Source of the DNA: a sulfur-oxidizing endosymbiont of Gigantopelta aegis
Lineage (GTDB): Bacteria; Pseudomonadota; Gammaproteobacteria; GRL18
DNA length: 64,000 bases
Assembly: GCF_016097415.1 (NCBI RefSeq)
Contig: NZ_JAEHGE010000001.1
Span: forward strand, 1,487,015 to 1,551,014
Direction of reading: 5' to 3'
This document shows positions 8,997 to 19,265 of this stretch, piece after piece. The notes beneath the pieces were generated by a model. It was not told the origin of the DNA, searched no databases, and was given only the letters and a program-made list of their open reading frames with translations. How positions within the stretch are numbered: the first letter of the stretch is position 1; every line of letters starts with the position of its first letter. The translations under genes and the position numbers were made by a program.

Positions 8997-11900
8997 ATGC
9001 TTTAAATATTCCTTTTCAAATGGAGAGGCAAAGAGTTGATGCCAGTTATAACAGAGTTATTATTGAATTTAAGGATAAGGGCTTATTTAATGGCAGTACT
9101 TCCAGTTCTGCATTTAAAAATGCGGTGTTTGATCGCTTAAAAAATATATCCCGACTCGTGCTAAACTCGAATCCCTCGACAATGAGGATTATATTGGAAT
9201 AGTTACCGATGCAGAGCATATTGCATTTGCACGGTACAGCCGAGGAAAAATAGTTCATGATGCATTATTACCATTAAGTGAATCCAGTGTATCTTTGATA
9301 GTTAAGGCTCTGACTGATTGTAAATGGGTTCCTGTTACATCAGAAAATCTAATCACTGATTTTGGTCATAGTTCTGATGCTGGCTGTAATATGTTACAGG
9401 CTTTATCTGACGCATTATCAGAGCGACTGGAAAAGAAAAATAATAATAAAATAAAAATGATCTTTGAAGAGTGGAAAGCTCTTTATGGACAAACATCAAA
9501 TCTTTCCATCAGCCAAGTGAATGGGATTCTTGATAATATTGGATTTCAAGTCAATTTCTCTGAACAAAAAAAGTCTGAAGAATTGAAGATCCCTGTTGCA
9601 CTTTTTGTCATACATACTTACAACTCTCTTTTGATAAAAATTCTTGGTGCAGAAGTTGTTGCCGAACATGCACTAACCACTTATAAAGGATTTATCAGAG
9701 AAACAGTCAGCCTTGATGGTCAATTATTAATTGACCGAATGGAATATGAAATTGAACAGGGTAATTTCTTTTCTGGTGCTGGAATAAATGGGTTTGGAGA
9801 AGAAGTTATTTTCAGTTGGTATCTTGATGTTGCAAGATTGAAACAACATCAAGCCAAAATAATTGATGGATTAAAAGGTATTTTGCTTTCATTCTCCATG
9901 TATAGAGCGGATAAATTAACTTCCGCACGTTCAAAAGATGTTCTTAAGTCGTTTTATCAAGATCTCGTGCCAAATGAGCTACGAAAAAGTCTGGGTGAAT
10001 TTTATACACCAGAATGGTTGGTTGAAGTCACTCTGGATAGAATCAATGTAAAAAATTTTTTAACTCAACGATTTCTTGATCCAACATGTGGTTCAGCTTC
10101 TTTCTTACTGGCTTTAATCAGGAAAATAAAAATACAAGCAACAGATGATGGGTGGGGTGATTTAGAAGTGTTAAAACACATCATAAACAATGTCTGGGGC
10201 TTTGATTTAAATCCTTTAGCAGTCCAGACTGCCCGAGTGAATATATTAATCGCTATTTCTGATTTATTAGACAATAACAAAGGAACAGATATAGAAATAC
10301 CGATTCTTTTAGCGGATGCAGTGTATTCCCCAGCTCGAAATCCTAAAAAGATGAATTGATTGTCTCTTATAAAATTGGTAGTGAAGTAGCCGATCTTGAA
10401 ATTTTATTGCCTTCAGAATTGGCTTTTGATAGAAGTCGTTTAGATTCCGTATTTTTACTAATGGATAATTTAGTTTCAAAAAGTACTCAGTGGCGTGAGA
10501 CAGAAAAAAAAATTAATACAAAAAAATTAATTACATCCAATGAAATGAAAGAATGGAGATCACCACTCAAGCATACTTATGAAAAAAATTCTGGATTTAC
10601 ATGAAAGAAACTGGAATGGTATCTGGTTTCGTATAGTGCGTAATTTCTTCTGGTCTGCTATTGCAGGAAAGTTTGATGTGGTTGTTGGTAATCCACCTTG
10701 GGTCAGATGGTCAAAATTACCCGAATTATACCGTGAACGTATAAAGCCAACCTGTGATCATTATGGAATTTTCTCAAAAACAAAATTTCATGGTGGAAAT
10801 GAACTTGATATATCAGGAATGATCACCTATACCGTTGCAGATAAATGGCTCAAAGATGAAGACGGAATTTTAGCATTTGTTATCACGCAAACTCATTTTC
10901 AATCACCATCTTCAGCAGGTTTTCGATCATTTTATATCGGAAATAATCAGATCATTCAACCTGTAGGGATTGATGATCTAAAAGCTTTAAAGCCATTTCC
11001 TGATGCAGCCAATAAAACAGCTATTTTTATTGCTAAAAAATGCAAAGGTAACACAATAAAATATCCTATACCCTATGCTATATGGGAAGCGGCTAAAGGA
11101 AATAAAAAAGCAATCCCTGCTCACCTCACAAAACAAGAAGCTCTTGATTCAGTTGACATTGATAAGTGTGAGGCAACCCCTGTTACGGGAGGTGATTCAC
11201 CATGGGCTATTACACCGAAAGGTGGTTTTAAAGCATTTAAAAGATCACTGGTGCAAGCACTTGGGTTAACGGCAGAAAAGGAGTAACCACAGAATTAAAT
11301 GGTATTTATTTTGTAAAAATTATTGATACAAATAAAAATAATAATTTGGTGCAAATTGAAACCTGCCCTGACTTTGGAAGAAATGAAAAAGTAAAACCAG
11401 CAAGAAAGTTTTGGATAGAACCTGATTTTCTATATCCTTTAGTTAAGGGGGCTGGAGATATACAGGAATGTTATGTCTCAATCAAAAAAGATTTATATGT
11501 ACTGGTGCCTAATAAGGGGATCACAAAACAGTTATTAGAAGATTGTGAAAATGACATGGAAGACAAACCAAAGTGTGAAGGATTTTTAGCACCTATCAAG
11601 ACCAGCTTATTTTAAGATCAACATATAGCAAACGAATGACAGAACACGCACCTTATTTCTGTATTTCAAATGTTGGCAGTTATACTTTCGCACCATTTAA
11701 AGTGGTATGGCCTGAACAGCCTGGCAATAAATCATTTAGAGCGGCAGTCATTACAAAAGGTAACGATCCTATCAGTGGTCAAAAAGTTTTTGTTCCCGAC
11801 CACAAATTGTTTTTTGTTGATTTTTATGATTCAGAGCCAGCCTATTATCTTTGTGGTTTACTAAACAGCTCTACAGTACAAGCTTTTATTGATAGTCATA

Positions 11901-12079
11901 ATATTTCAATTCAAGTGGGTAATGTGTTTAAACACATGAATTTACCAGAATTTGATGCAGATAATAAGAAACATAAAGAGTTATCAGCATTAAGTGAAGT
12001 AGCACATAATGAAGATAACAAAATCAAAAGACAAGCATTGTTAAAAACTATTTCTAAACTTGGAAATTCATTACTTTGA
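8997..12079 (+). pseudogene. Fused Eco57I-type restriction-methyltransferase, main fragment
   Basis: It continues the gene begun at 7484; the restored protein would be about 1058 residues. An early VIIEFKDKG could be part of a PD-(D/E)XK nuclease domain (inference). The adenine-N6 methylase signature is clear: GEFYTPEWLVEV, FLDPTCGSASFLL (SAM motif I, about 10072-10110) and VVVGNPPWVRW (motif IV, about 10677-10709). A downstream GITKQ..PYFCISNVGSYTFAPFKVVW region resembles a target-recognition part. One-base slips at about 9142, 10350, 10585, 11240 and 11588 split it into several frames. It is an inactivated type IIG-like restriction-modification gene. Confidence 0.75.
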
Positions 12080-12095
12080 GCAAATATGGGTGTTT

Positions 12096-12716
12096 TTATA
12101 CAAAAATATCAACACCTTTGTTTATCGGCTTGCGATCATTTCTGGGGTTTCTATAGGCGTTGCCTCGACGGTAAACAGCGTAGTGAGTATCTGTTGATTC
12201 TTGGGGAATGCCAACGACATAAACAGAATCCCCGGCACCCGCAGCGCTACGATCATCGGTCATGCCCGCGATATAAGGTAAATTGGCAAATTCACCGAAG
12301 TTAAGCACTCTATTTTTGGTTAAAAAGGGAGCGATTATATCCAGAGGGATAGTGGGAATGGCATTGTCCAAAGCTTCAATTCGAGTTTCAGGACTTAAAC
12401 GAACGGTACGTTTGCCATGTTTGTTACGTGTGATATAAGGCTTGCCATCAATATAAACCAGATACAAAACATCTCCGGGATAAATCAGGTGAGGATTTTT
12501 AACTTGCGGGTTGATTTGCCAGATTTCTGGCCATAGCCAGGGCTCGCTGAGAAATTTCCCGGAGATGTCCCATAAAGTGTCGCCTTTGACCACGACGTAT
12601 TCTTCTGGGTGTCCAGGTTTTAGTTTTATTTTTTCTGCCTGAGCGGATACAAATAATGCACTGCTCAATAATAAAATGGCAAGTGTCTGAGTAAGAAAAC
12701 GTTTATTGTTTTTCAT
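12096..12716 (-). CDS. LysM-domain exported protein, C-terminally truncated
   Basis: I choose ATG 12714-12716 (MKNNKRFL) over the upstream ATG because AGGGAT precedes it and a clean signal peptide follows, ending at about SAQA. A LysM domain (EYVVVKGDTLWDISGKFL..NPHLIYPGDVLYL) is at about residues 38-88. Relatives such as P. aeruginosa PA0020, also next to def-fmt, are about 340-380 residues. This one is 206. The frame enters the right inverted repeat of the 9.5-kb element at 12132 and the final residues (KPINKGVDIFV) come from that repeat. It probably binds peptidoglycan in the periplasm; function after truncation is unknown. Confidence 0.75.
   Translation of the reverse strand: MKNNKRFLTQTLAILLLSSALFVSAQAEKIKLKPGHPEEYVVVKGDTLWDISGKFLSEPWLWPEIWQINPQVKNPHLIYPGDVLYLVYIDGKPYITRNKHGKRTVRLSPETRIEALDNAIPTIPLDIIAPFLTKNRVLNFGEFANLPYIAGMTDDRSAAGAGDSVYVVGIPQESTDTHYAVYRRGNAYRNPRNDRKPINKGVDIFV
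12107..12132 (-). repeat. Right terminal inverted repeat of the 9.5-kb element
   Basis: This is the inverted partner of 2588-2613, one mismatch in 26. It encodes the last codons of the truncated LysM gene on the minus strand and lies 27 bp beyond the stop of the restriction-methylase pseudogene. Confidence 0.7.
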
Positions 12717-13099
12717 ATGAATCCCTAAATTCATTGGAAATATTGATCGAATTAAACAGTCAAACCTGTCATTCAGAGTATTGCGCCCGAAATATTACAG
12801 TCTGAACTTGTATCCCTGAGATTATTCTAGTCAAGAGTCTAAAATAAAACCATTAAATTATTAAAAAAATATAATAAAATCCAAAGATTAGCTTAAATTT
12901 ATAATGTTTATTGTTAAATATAAAGTGTTTTATCAAAAATTACCAACCTGGTTAACACTTTTTCTATCAAAAGAGGGGTATTTTTTGATAAAATCGCTGT
13001 TTTAGTACGAAACAGAAGTGAATTATTGGTTTTCAGGCTTCGCGAGGTAACATTGCAAAGCACGGGTATAATAATTTTTAGAAAAAAGAGTTAGATTAT
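12717..13099. other. Divergent intergenic region between LysM gene and def
   Basis: This AT-rich gap should hold promoters for both divergent genes. A perfect 8-bp inverted repeat (TATCAAAA at 12965-12972 with TTTTGATA at 12983-12990) lies upstream of def. I see no convincing sigma-70 pair and no gene. Confidence 0.4.
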
Positions 13100-13600
13100 A
13101 TGGCATTATTAGATATTCTTTGTTTTCCTGATGATCGTTTGCGCACAAGGGCAAAAAAAATCAGCAAAATTACGACCAAACATCAGCAATTAATCGATGA
13201 TATGCTGGAAACCATGTATGCTGCCCCGGGTATTGGCTTGGCGGCCACGCAGGTTGATTTTCATGAGCAAATTATTGTTATTGATATTTCAGAAGATAAA
13301 AGTGATCCTTATTGTCTGATCAATCCTCAAGTGATTTCTCATTCGGGCAAGGAAAAAATGGAAGAAGGCTGTCTTTCTGTGCCTGAAACCTATGCCGAAG
13401 TCGAACGTGCTGATGCTGTTGTGGTGCAATATCTGGACAGGGATGGCAAAGAAGTTGAACTTGAAGCAGATGGTTTGTTAGCCGTGTGTCTACAGCATGA
13501 AATTGACCACCTGCAAGGCAAGTTGTTCGTGGATTACCTGTCTCGTCTCAAGCGTGATCGTATTGGTAAAAAACTCGCTAAACAGCAAAAAATGATGTGA
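13100..13600 (+). CDS. def: Peptide deformylase
   Basis: The 166-residue enzyme removes the formyl group from the N-terminal methionine of nascent proteins. All three family motifs are present: GIGLAATQV (residues 44-52), EGCLSVPE with the metal-binding Cys, and QHEIDHLQG with the HEXXH metal site. Length is typical. An AAAAAAGAG stretch precedes the ATG. It is followed 13 bp later by fmt, the enzyme that adds the formyl group, and the pair is surely co-transcribed. Confidence 0.96.
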   Translation: MALLDILCFPDDRLRTRAKKISKITTKHQQLIDDMLETMYAAPGIGLAATQVDFHEQIIVIDISEDKSDPYCLINPQVISHSGKEKMEEGCLSVPETYAEVERADAVVVQYLDRDGKEVELEADGLLAVCLQHEIDHLQGKLFVDYLSRLKRDRIGKKLAKQQKMM

Positions 13601-13613
13601 TGAGGAACTGATA

Positions 13614-14540
13614 GTGAAAATAATTTTTGCCGGTACGCCGGAATTTTCGGTCATTGCGTTACAAGCCGTATTAGAATCTGAACATGAAATTGTTGCTGTC
13701 TATACTCAACCCGATCGCCCTGCAGGGCGAGGACGCAAGTTAACCGCTAGTCCGGTGAAAGCTTTGGCCTTGGAACACAATGTTCCCGTCTATCAGCCAC
13801 TTAGTCTCAAAGATGCTGAGGCGCAGGCTGAATTGGCGCAATTACAAGCGGATGTGATGATCGTGGTGGCCTATGGTTTGATTTTGCCCCCGGCAGTTTT
13901 AAGTGCACCCAAATACGGTTGCTTAAATATTCATGCTTCGATTTTACCACGCTGGCGCGGTGCTGCCCCGATTCAACGGGCAATTCTGGCCGGTGATGCC
14001 CAAAGTGGTGTTACCATCATGCAAATGGATGAAGGTCTGGATACGGGTGATATGCTGAACATAAAAACCTGCCCGATTACTGCCGAAGATACAGGCAGTC
14101 GTTTACATGACCGTCTGGCAGACATCGGTGCGCTTGCGCTGATGCAAACCTTGCAGCAAATTGAAAATGATCAATTGGATGCTCGGAAGCAAGATGATTC
14201 ACTGGCAATCTATGCCCATAAACTCGATAAGAAAGAAGCCAAAATTAATTGGCAGCAAGATGCTGCGACCATTGTGAGAACAATTCAGGCATTTAATAGC
14301 TGGCCAGTGGCCTATACTGATTTTAAGGGTAAATCCTTACGTTTATGGCAGGCTCGTCTAATTGCTAAAGATACTAGCGGACTGGTTTGCGGCGAAGTGA
14401 TAGATGAATCTTCAGCCGGTATTGATATTGTGGCTATTAATGGGGTGGTGCGTATATTAGAGTTGCAAATGCCGGGTAAGAAACGGATCATGGTTAAAGA
14501 TTTTATTAATGGTCAAAGTTTGCTGGGTGTCTGTTTTTAA
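13614..14540 (+). CDS. fmt: Methionyl-tRNA formyltransferase
   Basis: The 308-residue protein transfers a formyl group from 10-formyl-tetrahydrofolate to initiator Met-tRNA. It starts MKIIFAGTPEFSV and has the folate-site motif HASILPRWRGAAPIQRAI (about residues 108-125), followed by the QMDEGLDTGDML signature. The C-terminal anticodon-side domain with KRIMVKDF is complete. The start is GTG at 13614 with GAGGAA upstream. A palindromic repeat follows it before rsmB. Confidence 0.96.
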   Translation: MKIIFAGTPEFSVIALQAVLESEHEIVAVYTQPDRPAGRGRKLTASPVKALALEHNVPVYQPLSLKDAEAQAELAQLQADVMIVVAYGLILPPAVLSAPKYGCLNIHASILPRWRGAAPIQRAILAGDAQSGVTIMQMDEGLDTGDMLNIKTCPITAEDTGSRLHDRLADIGALALMQTLQQIENDQLDARKQDDSLAIYAHKLDKKEAKINWQQDAATIVRTIQAFNSWPVAYTDFKGKSLRLWQARLIAKDTSGLVCGEVIDESSAGIDIVAINGVVRILELQMPGKKRIMVKDFINGQSLLGVCF

Positions 14541-14550
14541 TCAAGTGAAA

Positions 14551-14761
14551 AAGTGCCTGTCTATGTCAGTGCTAGGGTGGGCATTTTGTGCCCACGCTGA
14601 AAGTGTGAATATAAGGTGTTGAATCAGCGTGGGCAGATAAAGCCGTGCCCACCCTACGGATCTGTCAAAATGTTTTTGGAAAGTCTTGAAGATTCAGCGC
14701 ATTGGATGCTAGTAGTAGGCCAAGAGATTTATTTAGATTTAAAGTGCCTGTCTGCATCAGT
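14551..14761. repeat. Palindromic repeat copy 2 flanked by 20-bp direct repeats
   Basis: The core at 14573-14656 (TAGGGTGGGCA at one end, TGCCCACCCTA at the other) belongs to the family at 1004-1094 and 25693-25783. It lacks the TAGTGTC arms. Outside it, AAGTGCCTGTCTATGTCAGT (14551-14570) recurs with three mismatches at 14742-14761. The block separates fmt from rsmB and may end def-fmt transcription. Confidence 0.65.
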
Positions 14762-14773
14762 ATGTATGAATGA

Positions 14774-16249
14774 GTGAGTCAATATGAGTGTGAAAATAAC
14801 AACGACATGAAGCAAAAAAAGCGCCACCAGAGTTCCTCTCAAACAAAATCAAAGCAAGCTCATTCAGGGGCAAGTGACTTATCTTCACGGGCCGTGGCGG
14901 TAAAAATAGTGCAGGACTGTATCGAATCAGGTCAGTCATTATCAAACTTGCTACCCCGTTATTTAGAGCCACTCAAGTTAGAAGCACGTCCCTTGGCTCA
15001 GGAAATCAGTTTTGGTGTCCTACGTTGGTATTATCGCCTCAACCCTTTATTGGCTTCCATGTTGAGCAAGCCGCTACGAGGAAAAAAGAAGTCGATTCAT
15101 TATCTTTTATTAGCGGGTCTTTATCAGCTCATTTATCTGGATAAAGTTGACTATGCAATAGTCGATGAAACCGTTAATGCCTGTGATGAATTACAGCAAT
15201 CCTGGGCCAAAGGCTTGGTCAATGCCATTTTGCGTCGTTTTCTTAGAGAAAAAGACAGTTTGATAGCTGAACTGGATAAGTCCTATGCCAGTCGGTTTGC
15301 CTATCCTGACTGGTTGATTAATGCCATCAAGAATTCCTGGAAAAAAAGCATTGCACCGAGCAATATCATGTCCTTAGATGAAATATTGACAGCCGGTAAT
15401 CAACGTCCCCCCATGACCCTGAGAATTAATCAGCAATTTGATTTGAGTGATTATTTACAGCGCCTTGCTGCTAGTGATATTGCTTTTTCTAGTATGGATT
15501 CAGATGCCTATCATCGTCATACTGTGATTTTAGATAAGCCTATTGCCGTTGATAAACTACCCTTGTTTGCCGAGGGGGGAGTCAGTGTTCAAGATGCGGC
15601 ACCACAATTAGCGGCACAACTCTTATCGCCACAGCCAGGGGATCGTATTCTCGATGCCTGTGCAGCGCCAGGTGGCAAAACCATGCACTTGTTTGAGCAG
15701 CAAGCCTTGTTGTCCGAGGTCGTTGCACTGGATGTTAGTCAGGAACGATTAAGCCGCGTGAGCGAAAACAGTCAGCGTCTGAAAGTCCCCGCTGAAAAAT
15801 TACGCTTAATCAGCGGGGACGCCAGTCAGCAGGATTGGTGGGATGGTGAAATGTTTGAGCGAATTTTATTAGACGCACCCTGTTCAGCCACGGGGGTTAT
15901 TCGTCGCCATCCAGATATTAAAGTCTTGCGCCGTGAAGAAGACATTGCTGCGTTGGTATTATTACAAGGGCAGATTTTACGCAATCTCTGGTCAATGCTG
16001 AAACCTGGGGGGGTGTTACTTTATGCAACCTGCTCTATTTTAAGAGATGAAAATGATCGTCAAATACAGGCTTTTCTTGCCCAGCAGGACGATGCGAGTG
16101 AAATAAATATTATTGCTGACTGGGGCTATGCCATGCCGGTAGGTCGGCAAATATTGCCGGATTCTCAGCGTGTGGAAAATAATGATGTTGAAAGTCAGAA
16201 TATGGATGGTTTTTATTATGCCTTGTTGAGCAAGCAGGCTGAAAAATGA
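14774..16249 (+). CDS. rsmB: 16S rRNA m5C967 methyltransferase RsmB
   Basis: It methylates C967 of 16S rRNA. The N-terminal NusB-like RNA-binding domain spans about residues 35-170. The SAM-binding ILDACAAPGGKTMHL is at about residue 293, and the two catalytic Cys motifs are LLDAPCSATGVIRRHPDIK and LLYATCSIL. Length (491) is longer than the usual 430-450 because of a polar Lys/Gln/Ser N-terminus. The start given is GTG; ATG at 14807 (MKQKKRHQ) is an alternative and neither has a strong ribosome binding site. Its stop overlaps the next start by 4 bp. Confidence 0.93.
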   Translation: MSQYECENNNDMKQKKRHQSSSQTKSKQAHSGASDLSSRAVAVKIVQDCIESGQSLSNLLPRYLEPLKLEARPLAQEISFGVLRWYYRLNPLLASMLSKPLRGKKKSIHYLLLAGLYQLIYLDKVDYAIVDETVNACDELQQSWAKGLVNAILRRFLREKDSLIAELDKSYASRFAYPDWLINAIKNSWKKSIAPSNIMSLDEILTAGNQRPPMTLRINQQFDLSDYLQRLAASDIAFSSMDSDAYHRHTVILDKPIAVDKLPLFAEGGVSVQDAAPQLAAQLLSPQPGDRILDACAAPGGKTMHLFEQQALLSEVVALDVSQERLSRVSENSQRLKVPAEKLRLISGDASQQDWWDGEMFERILLDAPCSATGVIRRHPDIKVLRREEDIAALVLLQGQILRNLWSMLKPGGVLLYATCSILRDENDRQIQAFLAQQDDASEINIIADWGYAMPVGRQILPDSQRVENNDVESQNMDGFYYALLSKQAEK

Positions 16250-17058
16250 TACCTGAACGGACGGAGATTAATAATAATGATGATGCTGAAACTCAACAGC
16301 CACTATTGTCTTTATCTGTCAGAGAACGTAGAAAGCGAAAAAGTTGTCCGAAATGTCAGTTTTTTATCGCGCTGAGCTTATTTCTCGTCAGTTCAATCAT
16401 TCTCTCCTTTTTTTTTAATGTCTTTCCTGGCCTAGTCAATCAAGGGAGTTTTCAAGTGACAAGTGCAAGTTCTTTTAAGCGGGGTGATAGTATTGCCATT
16501 GATGCAGATTTAAAAATCAGCTTTCCTGAAGTGGTGGTTGAAGCGTTAGAAAATGGTATTCCATTGACGATTGCAGTCGATGTGCAGGTTTTGCGTGAGA
16601 GAAAATGGTGGCGCAATGTCATTATCAAAGAATCGACACAATTATTTGAATTGCGCTATCATCCCTTGACCAATGTGCATGAAATCAAAAATATAGCCAG
16701 TGATGATCGATATACCTTCAATAGTCGCCAGGATGCAATGGCCGTTTTGGGCACCATTAGAGGAGCGTATTTGATTGAGCAAAAAGATTTAAGTAAAAAT
16801 CATCATTACTTAGTGCAGATGCGCCTATTGCTGGATATTAGTCGCTTACCCCCTGCGTTAAGGCAAATTGCCTCGCTCTCTCCCGATTGGCGTTTGGAAA
16901 GTGCCTGGTATCGCTGGGATATCCGACAGCAAAACAAACGTCAAGTTGGTCCCGCTATTGATAATGAAAACATAGCAATATCACCTAACTGGGCGCAGAC
17001 ACTGGATAAAATTTTTCAGCAATTGACCAATAAACCCACGCAAGAGTCAGCAAAATGA
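16246..17058 (+). CDS. DUF4390 membrane-anchored protein
   Basis: The 270-residue protein has a basic cytoplasmic N-terminus with a CPKC pair, one transmembrane helix at about residues 41-63 and a large periplasmic domain (FQVTSASSFKRGDSIAIDAD, RLPPALRQIASLSPDWRLES) matching DUF4390. It is 4-bp coupled to rsmB upstream and ntrY downstream, the usual setting for this family, which suggests a role tied to the sensor kinase. Function is not established. Confidence 0.85.
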   Translation: MIPERTEINNNDDAETQQPLLSLSVRERRKRKSCPKCQFFIALSLFLVSSIILSFFFNVFPGLVNQGSFQVTSASSFKRGDSIAIDADLKISFPEVVVEALENGIPLTIAVDVQVLRERKWWRNVIIKESTQLFELRYHPLTNVHEIKNIASDDRYTFNSRQDAMAVLGTIRGAYLIEQKDLSKNHHYLVQMRLLLDISRLPPALRQIASLSPDWRLESAWYRWDIRQQNKRQVGPAIDNENIAISPNWAQTLDKIFQQLTNKPTQESAK

Positions 17059-19190
17059 TCAGAAAAATATTTAATGGGCCGGTGGCGATTTTTGTGATGT
17101 TACTGGTGTTATTTTTCTCCTTGAAAATGATCAGTAGTTCTACCATGGATGCGGAAGAGTTCCAGCAATTGTATTATTTATTGTTGACTGTGAATCTGGT
17201 CATTCTGCTGATGCTGGTATTCCTGATTGCCCGGCAGGCATGGCGCTTATCATCCCAACTACGCCAACATGTAGCTGGTGCCAAACTAACCCTGAGAATG
17301 GTGATTATCTTTGTCAGTCTGGCAGTGCTTCCGGCGCTAGTCGTTTACAGTTTTTCCATTCAGTTTATTCATCGAAGTATTGATAGTTGGTTTGATGTCA
17401 CCGTTGAGCAAGCGCTAGAAGATGCCATGGACTTAAGTCGTTCTGCGGTGGATGAAAAGAAGAAAGCATTATTGCGTCAAATTCGTCGTTTGAGTGATGA
17501 GATCCTGACCGATATCAATACAATTTCAGTGGTGTCCTTGAGTGAAATTAGAGAAAAAAGTGGAGTGGATGAAGTCACATTAATGACCTCCAGAGGACGA
17601 ATTCTGGGTTCTAGTTCCGTTGAAGAGGGGGATATTGTCCCCGACATCCCCAGTTCTGATCTATTATTACCTCTGCAACAAGGGCGTGACCATGTGGTTC
17701 TGGACTTAAGTGAAAAATCAGATCGGATGATTCGGGTGCTGGTGCGTATTACCTTTGAGGGTGAAAAAGGCTTCTTAATCTTGCAGGCAATGGTGCCCTT
17801 AAGTGGTCGTCAGTATCGTCTGGCAGCCAGTGTGCAACAAGCTTTTTCTGAATACAAAGGTTTGGTCTATCTGCGTAAACCACTCAAAATCAGCTTCACT
17901 TTGACCTTATCTCTGGTGTTGTTGTTGGGGATTTTAAGTGCCGTTTGGGCTGCCTTTTATTCAGCACGGCGGATTGCAGCGCCGATTCGTGATTTGGCTG
18001 AAGGTACCAAGGCCGTGGCAGAGGGCGAATACCACAAGCCGATCCCCTTGTTAAATGATGATGATTTTGGTTTATTGATCCAGTCATTCAATAAAATGGT
18101 GAGGCGTTTATCACAAACCCACAATGCCCTCGAAGAAAGTCACCAACAGGCAAAAAGTCAGCGTGATTACCTTGAGGTGGTGCTGAATAATTTGTCTTCC
18201 GGCATTATTAGTTTGACGCAAAACAAAGAAATCCGCACCAGCAACCCAGAAGCCAGTGTTATTTTGGGCGTGAACGTCAATGATTTCCATGGTCTGTCTT
18301 TGTTTCAACTCACCAGAGAAAAACCCGAGCTGGAATCATTGATTCGTTGGATTATGACCACCGTGCAAAATAAGGTTAAACACTGGAGTGAAGAAGTGAC
18401 CCTGATGGAAGCCGATGGGCGAAAAAACTTATTGTGTCGGGGCAATGCTTTGGCTGATGGTGGCTATGTTATTGTCATTGAAAATATCACTTCACTGGTA
18501 CAGGCACAAAGAGATGCCGCCTGGGGTGAAGTGGCCAGACGGTTGGCACATGAGATAAAAAACCCTTTAACGCCTATTCAACTGTCTGCTGAACGTCTGC
18601 GTCATAAATATTTAAAAACTATGAATGCCAAGGATGCAGAAACCATGGATCGATTGACATCGACAATTATTAATCAGGTTGATAGTATGAAAGAAATGGT
18701 TAAGGCCTTTTCTGAATATGCGAAAATGCCGGAATTAAGAATGCAGCCCGTTGATATTGAAAAATTATTAATGGACGTGGTCGAATTATATCGTGGTAGT
18801 GATAAACTGACGATTTATTCGGAGTTGTCTATTAGCGGCACGATGGTTGAAGCAGATTCCGGCCGCTTGCGTCAGGTGTTTCACAATGTGATTAAAAATG
18901 CGGTGGAAGCTTCGGTTGAACAGGAAAAACGCTGTTTTCTAGTGCGAACGCAGTTAATGGAAAGCAATAGTCAGCAATGGTGTGTGTTAATCCTTACCGA
19001 CAATGGCCCAGGTTTCCCTGAAGATATGCTGGCTAATATTTTTGAGCCTTATGTGACCAATAAACCTAAGGGCACCGGGCTGGGTTTGGCGATTGTGAAA
19101 AAAATTATTGAAGAACATGGTGGTACGATTGTGGCAGAAAATGCCGCAGAAGGTGGGGCAAAAGTGGTCATTCAATTGCCAGTAGTGTAA
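17055..19190 (+). CDS. ntrY: NtrY-like sensor histidine kinase
   Basis: The product has 711 residues. Membrane helices lie at about 8-26, 38-60, 82-104 and 276-300, with a large extracytoplasmic loop between the last two, then HAMP (about 303-355), PAS (about 370-470), HisKA with the phospho-His in ARRLAHEIKNPLTPIQLSAE, and HATPase_c with DNGPGFPED and GTGLGLAIVKKI. This is the NtrY architecture. It is coupled to DUF4390 and followed by the cognate regulator 60 bp later. The family responds to nitrogen or redox state in different bacteria; the signal here is unknown. Confidence 0.9.
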   Translation: MIRKIFNGPVAIFVMLLVLFFSLKMISSSTMDAEEFQQLYYLLLTVNLVILLMLVFLIARQAWRLSSQLRQHVAGAKLTLRMVIIFVSLAVLPALVVYSFSIQFIHRSIDSWFDVTVEQALEDAMDLSRSAVDEKKKALLRQIRRLSDEILTDINTISVVSLSEIREKSGVDEVTLMTSRGRILGSSSVEEGDIVPDIPSSDLLLPLQQGRDHVVLDLSEKSDRMIRVLVRITFEGEKGFLILQAMVPLSGRQYRLAASVQQAFSEYKGLVYLRKPLKISFTLTLSLVLLLGILSAVWAAFYSARRIAAPIRDLAEGTKAVAEGEYHKPIPLLNDDDFGLLIQSFNKMVRRLSQTHNALEESHQQAKSQRDYLEVVLNNLSSGIISLTQNKEIRTSNPEASVILGVNVNDFHGLSLFQLTREKPELESLIRWIMTTVQNKVKHWSEEVTLMEADGRKNLLCRGNALADGGYVIVIENITSLVQAQRDAAWGEVARRLAHEIKNPLTPIQLSAERLRHKYLKTMNAKDAETMDRLTSTIINQVDSMKEMVKAFSEYAKMPELRMQPVDIEKLLMDVVELYRGSDKLTIYSELSISGTMVEADSGRLRQVFHNVIKNAVEASVEQEKRCFLVRTQLMESNSQQWCVLILTDNGPGFPEDMLANIFEPYVTNKPKGTGLGLAIVKKIIEEHGGTIVAENAAEGGAKVVIQLPVV

Positions 19191-19265
19191 TCGCTAAATA
19201 ATACGATAAGTCCGTATCGATAAAAGCTTAGCTATATAAAAAATTGTTCAGTGAGAGGAAACAAA

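Noticed and set aside
8976-9010. TTGACA at the right end of the IS as an outward -35 box for the RM gene
   Set aside because: The spacing to the nearest -10-like TTTAAAT is about 19-20 bp and the downstream gene is a broken 3' fragment.
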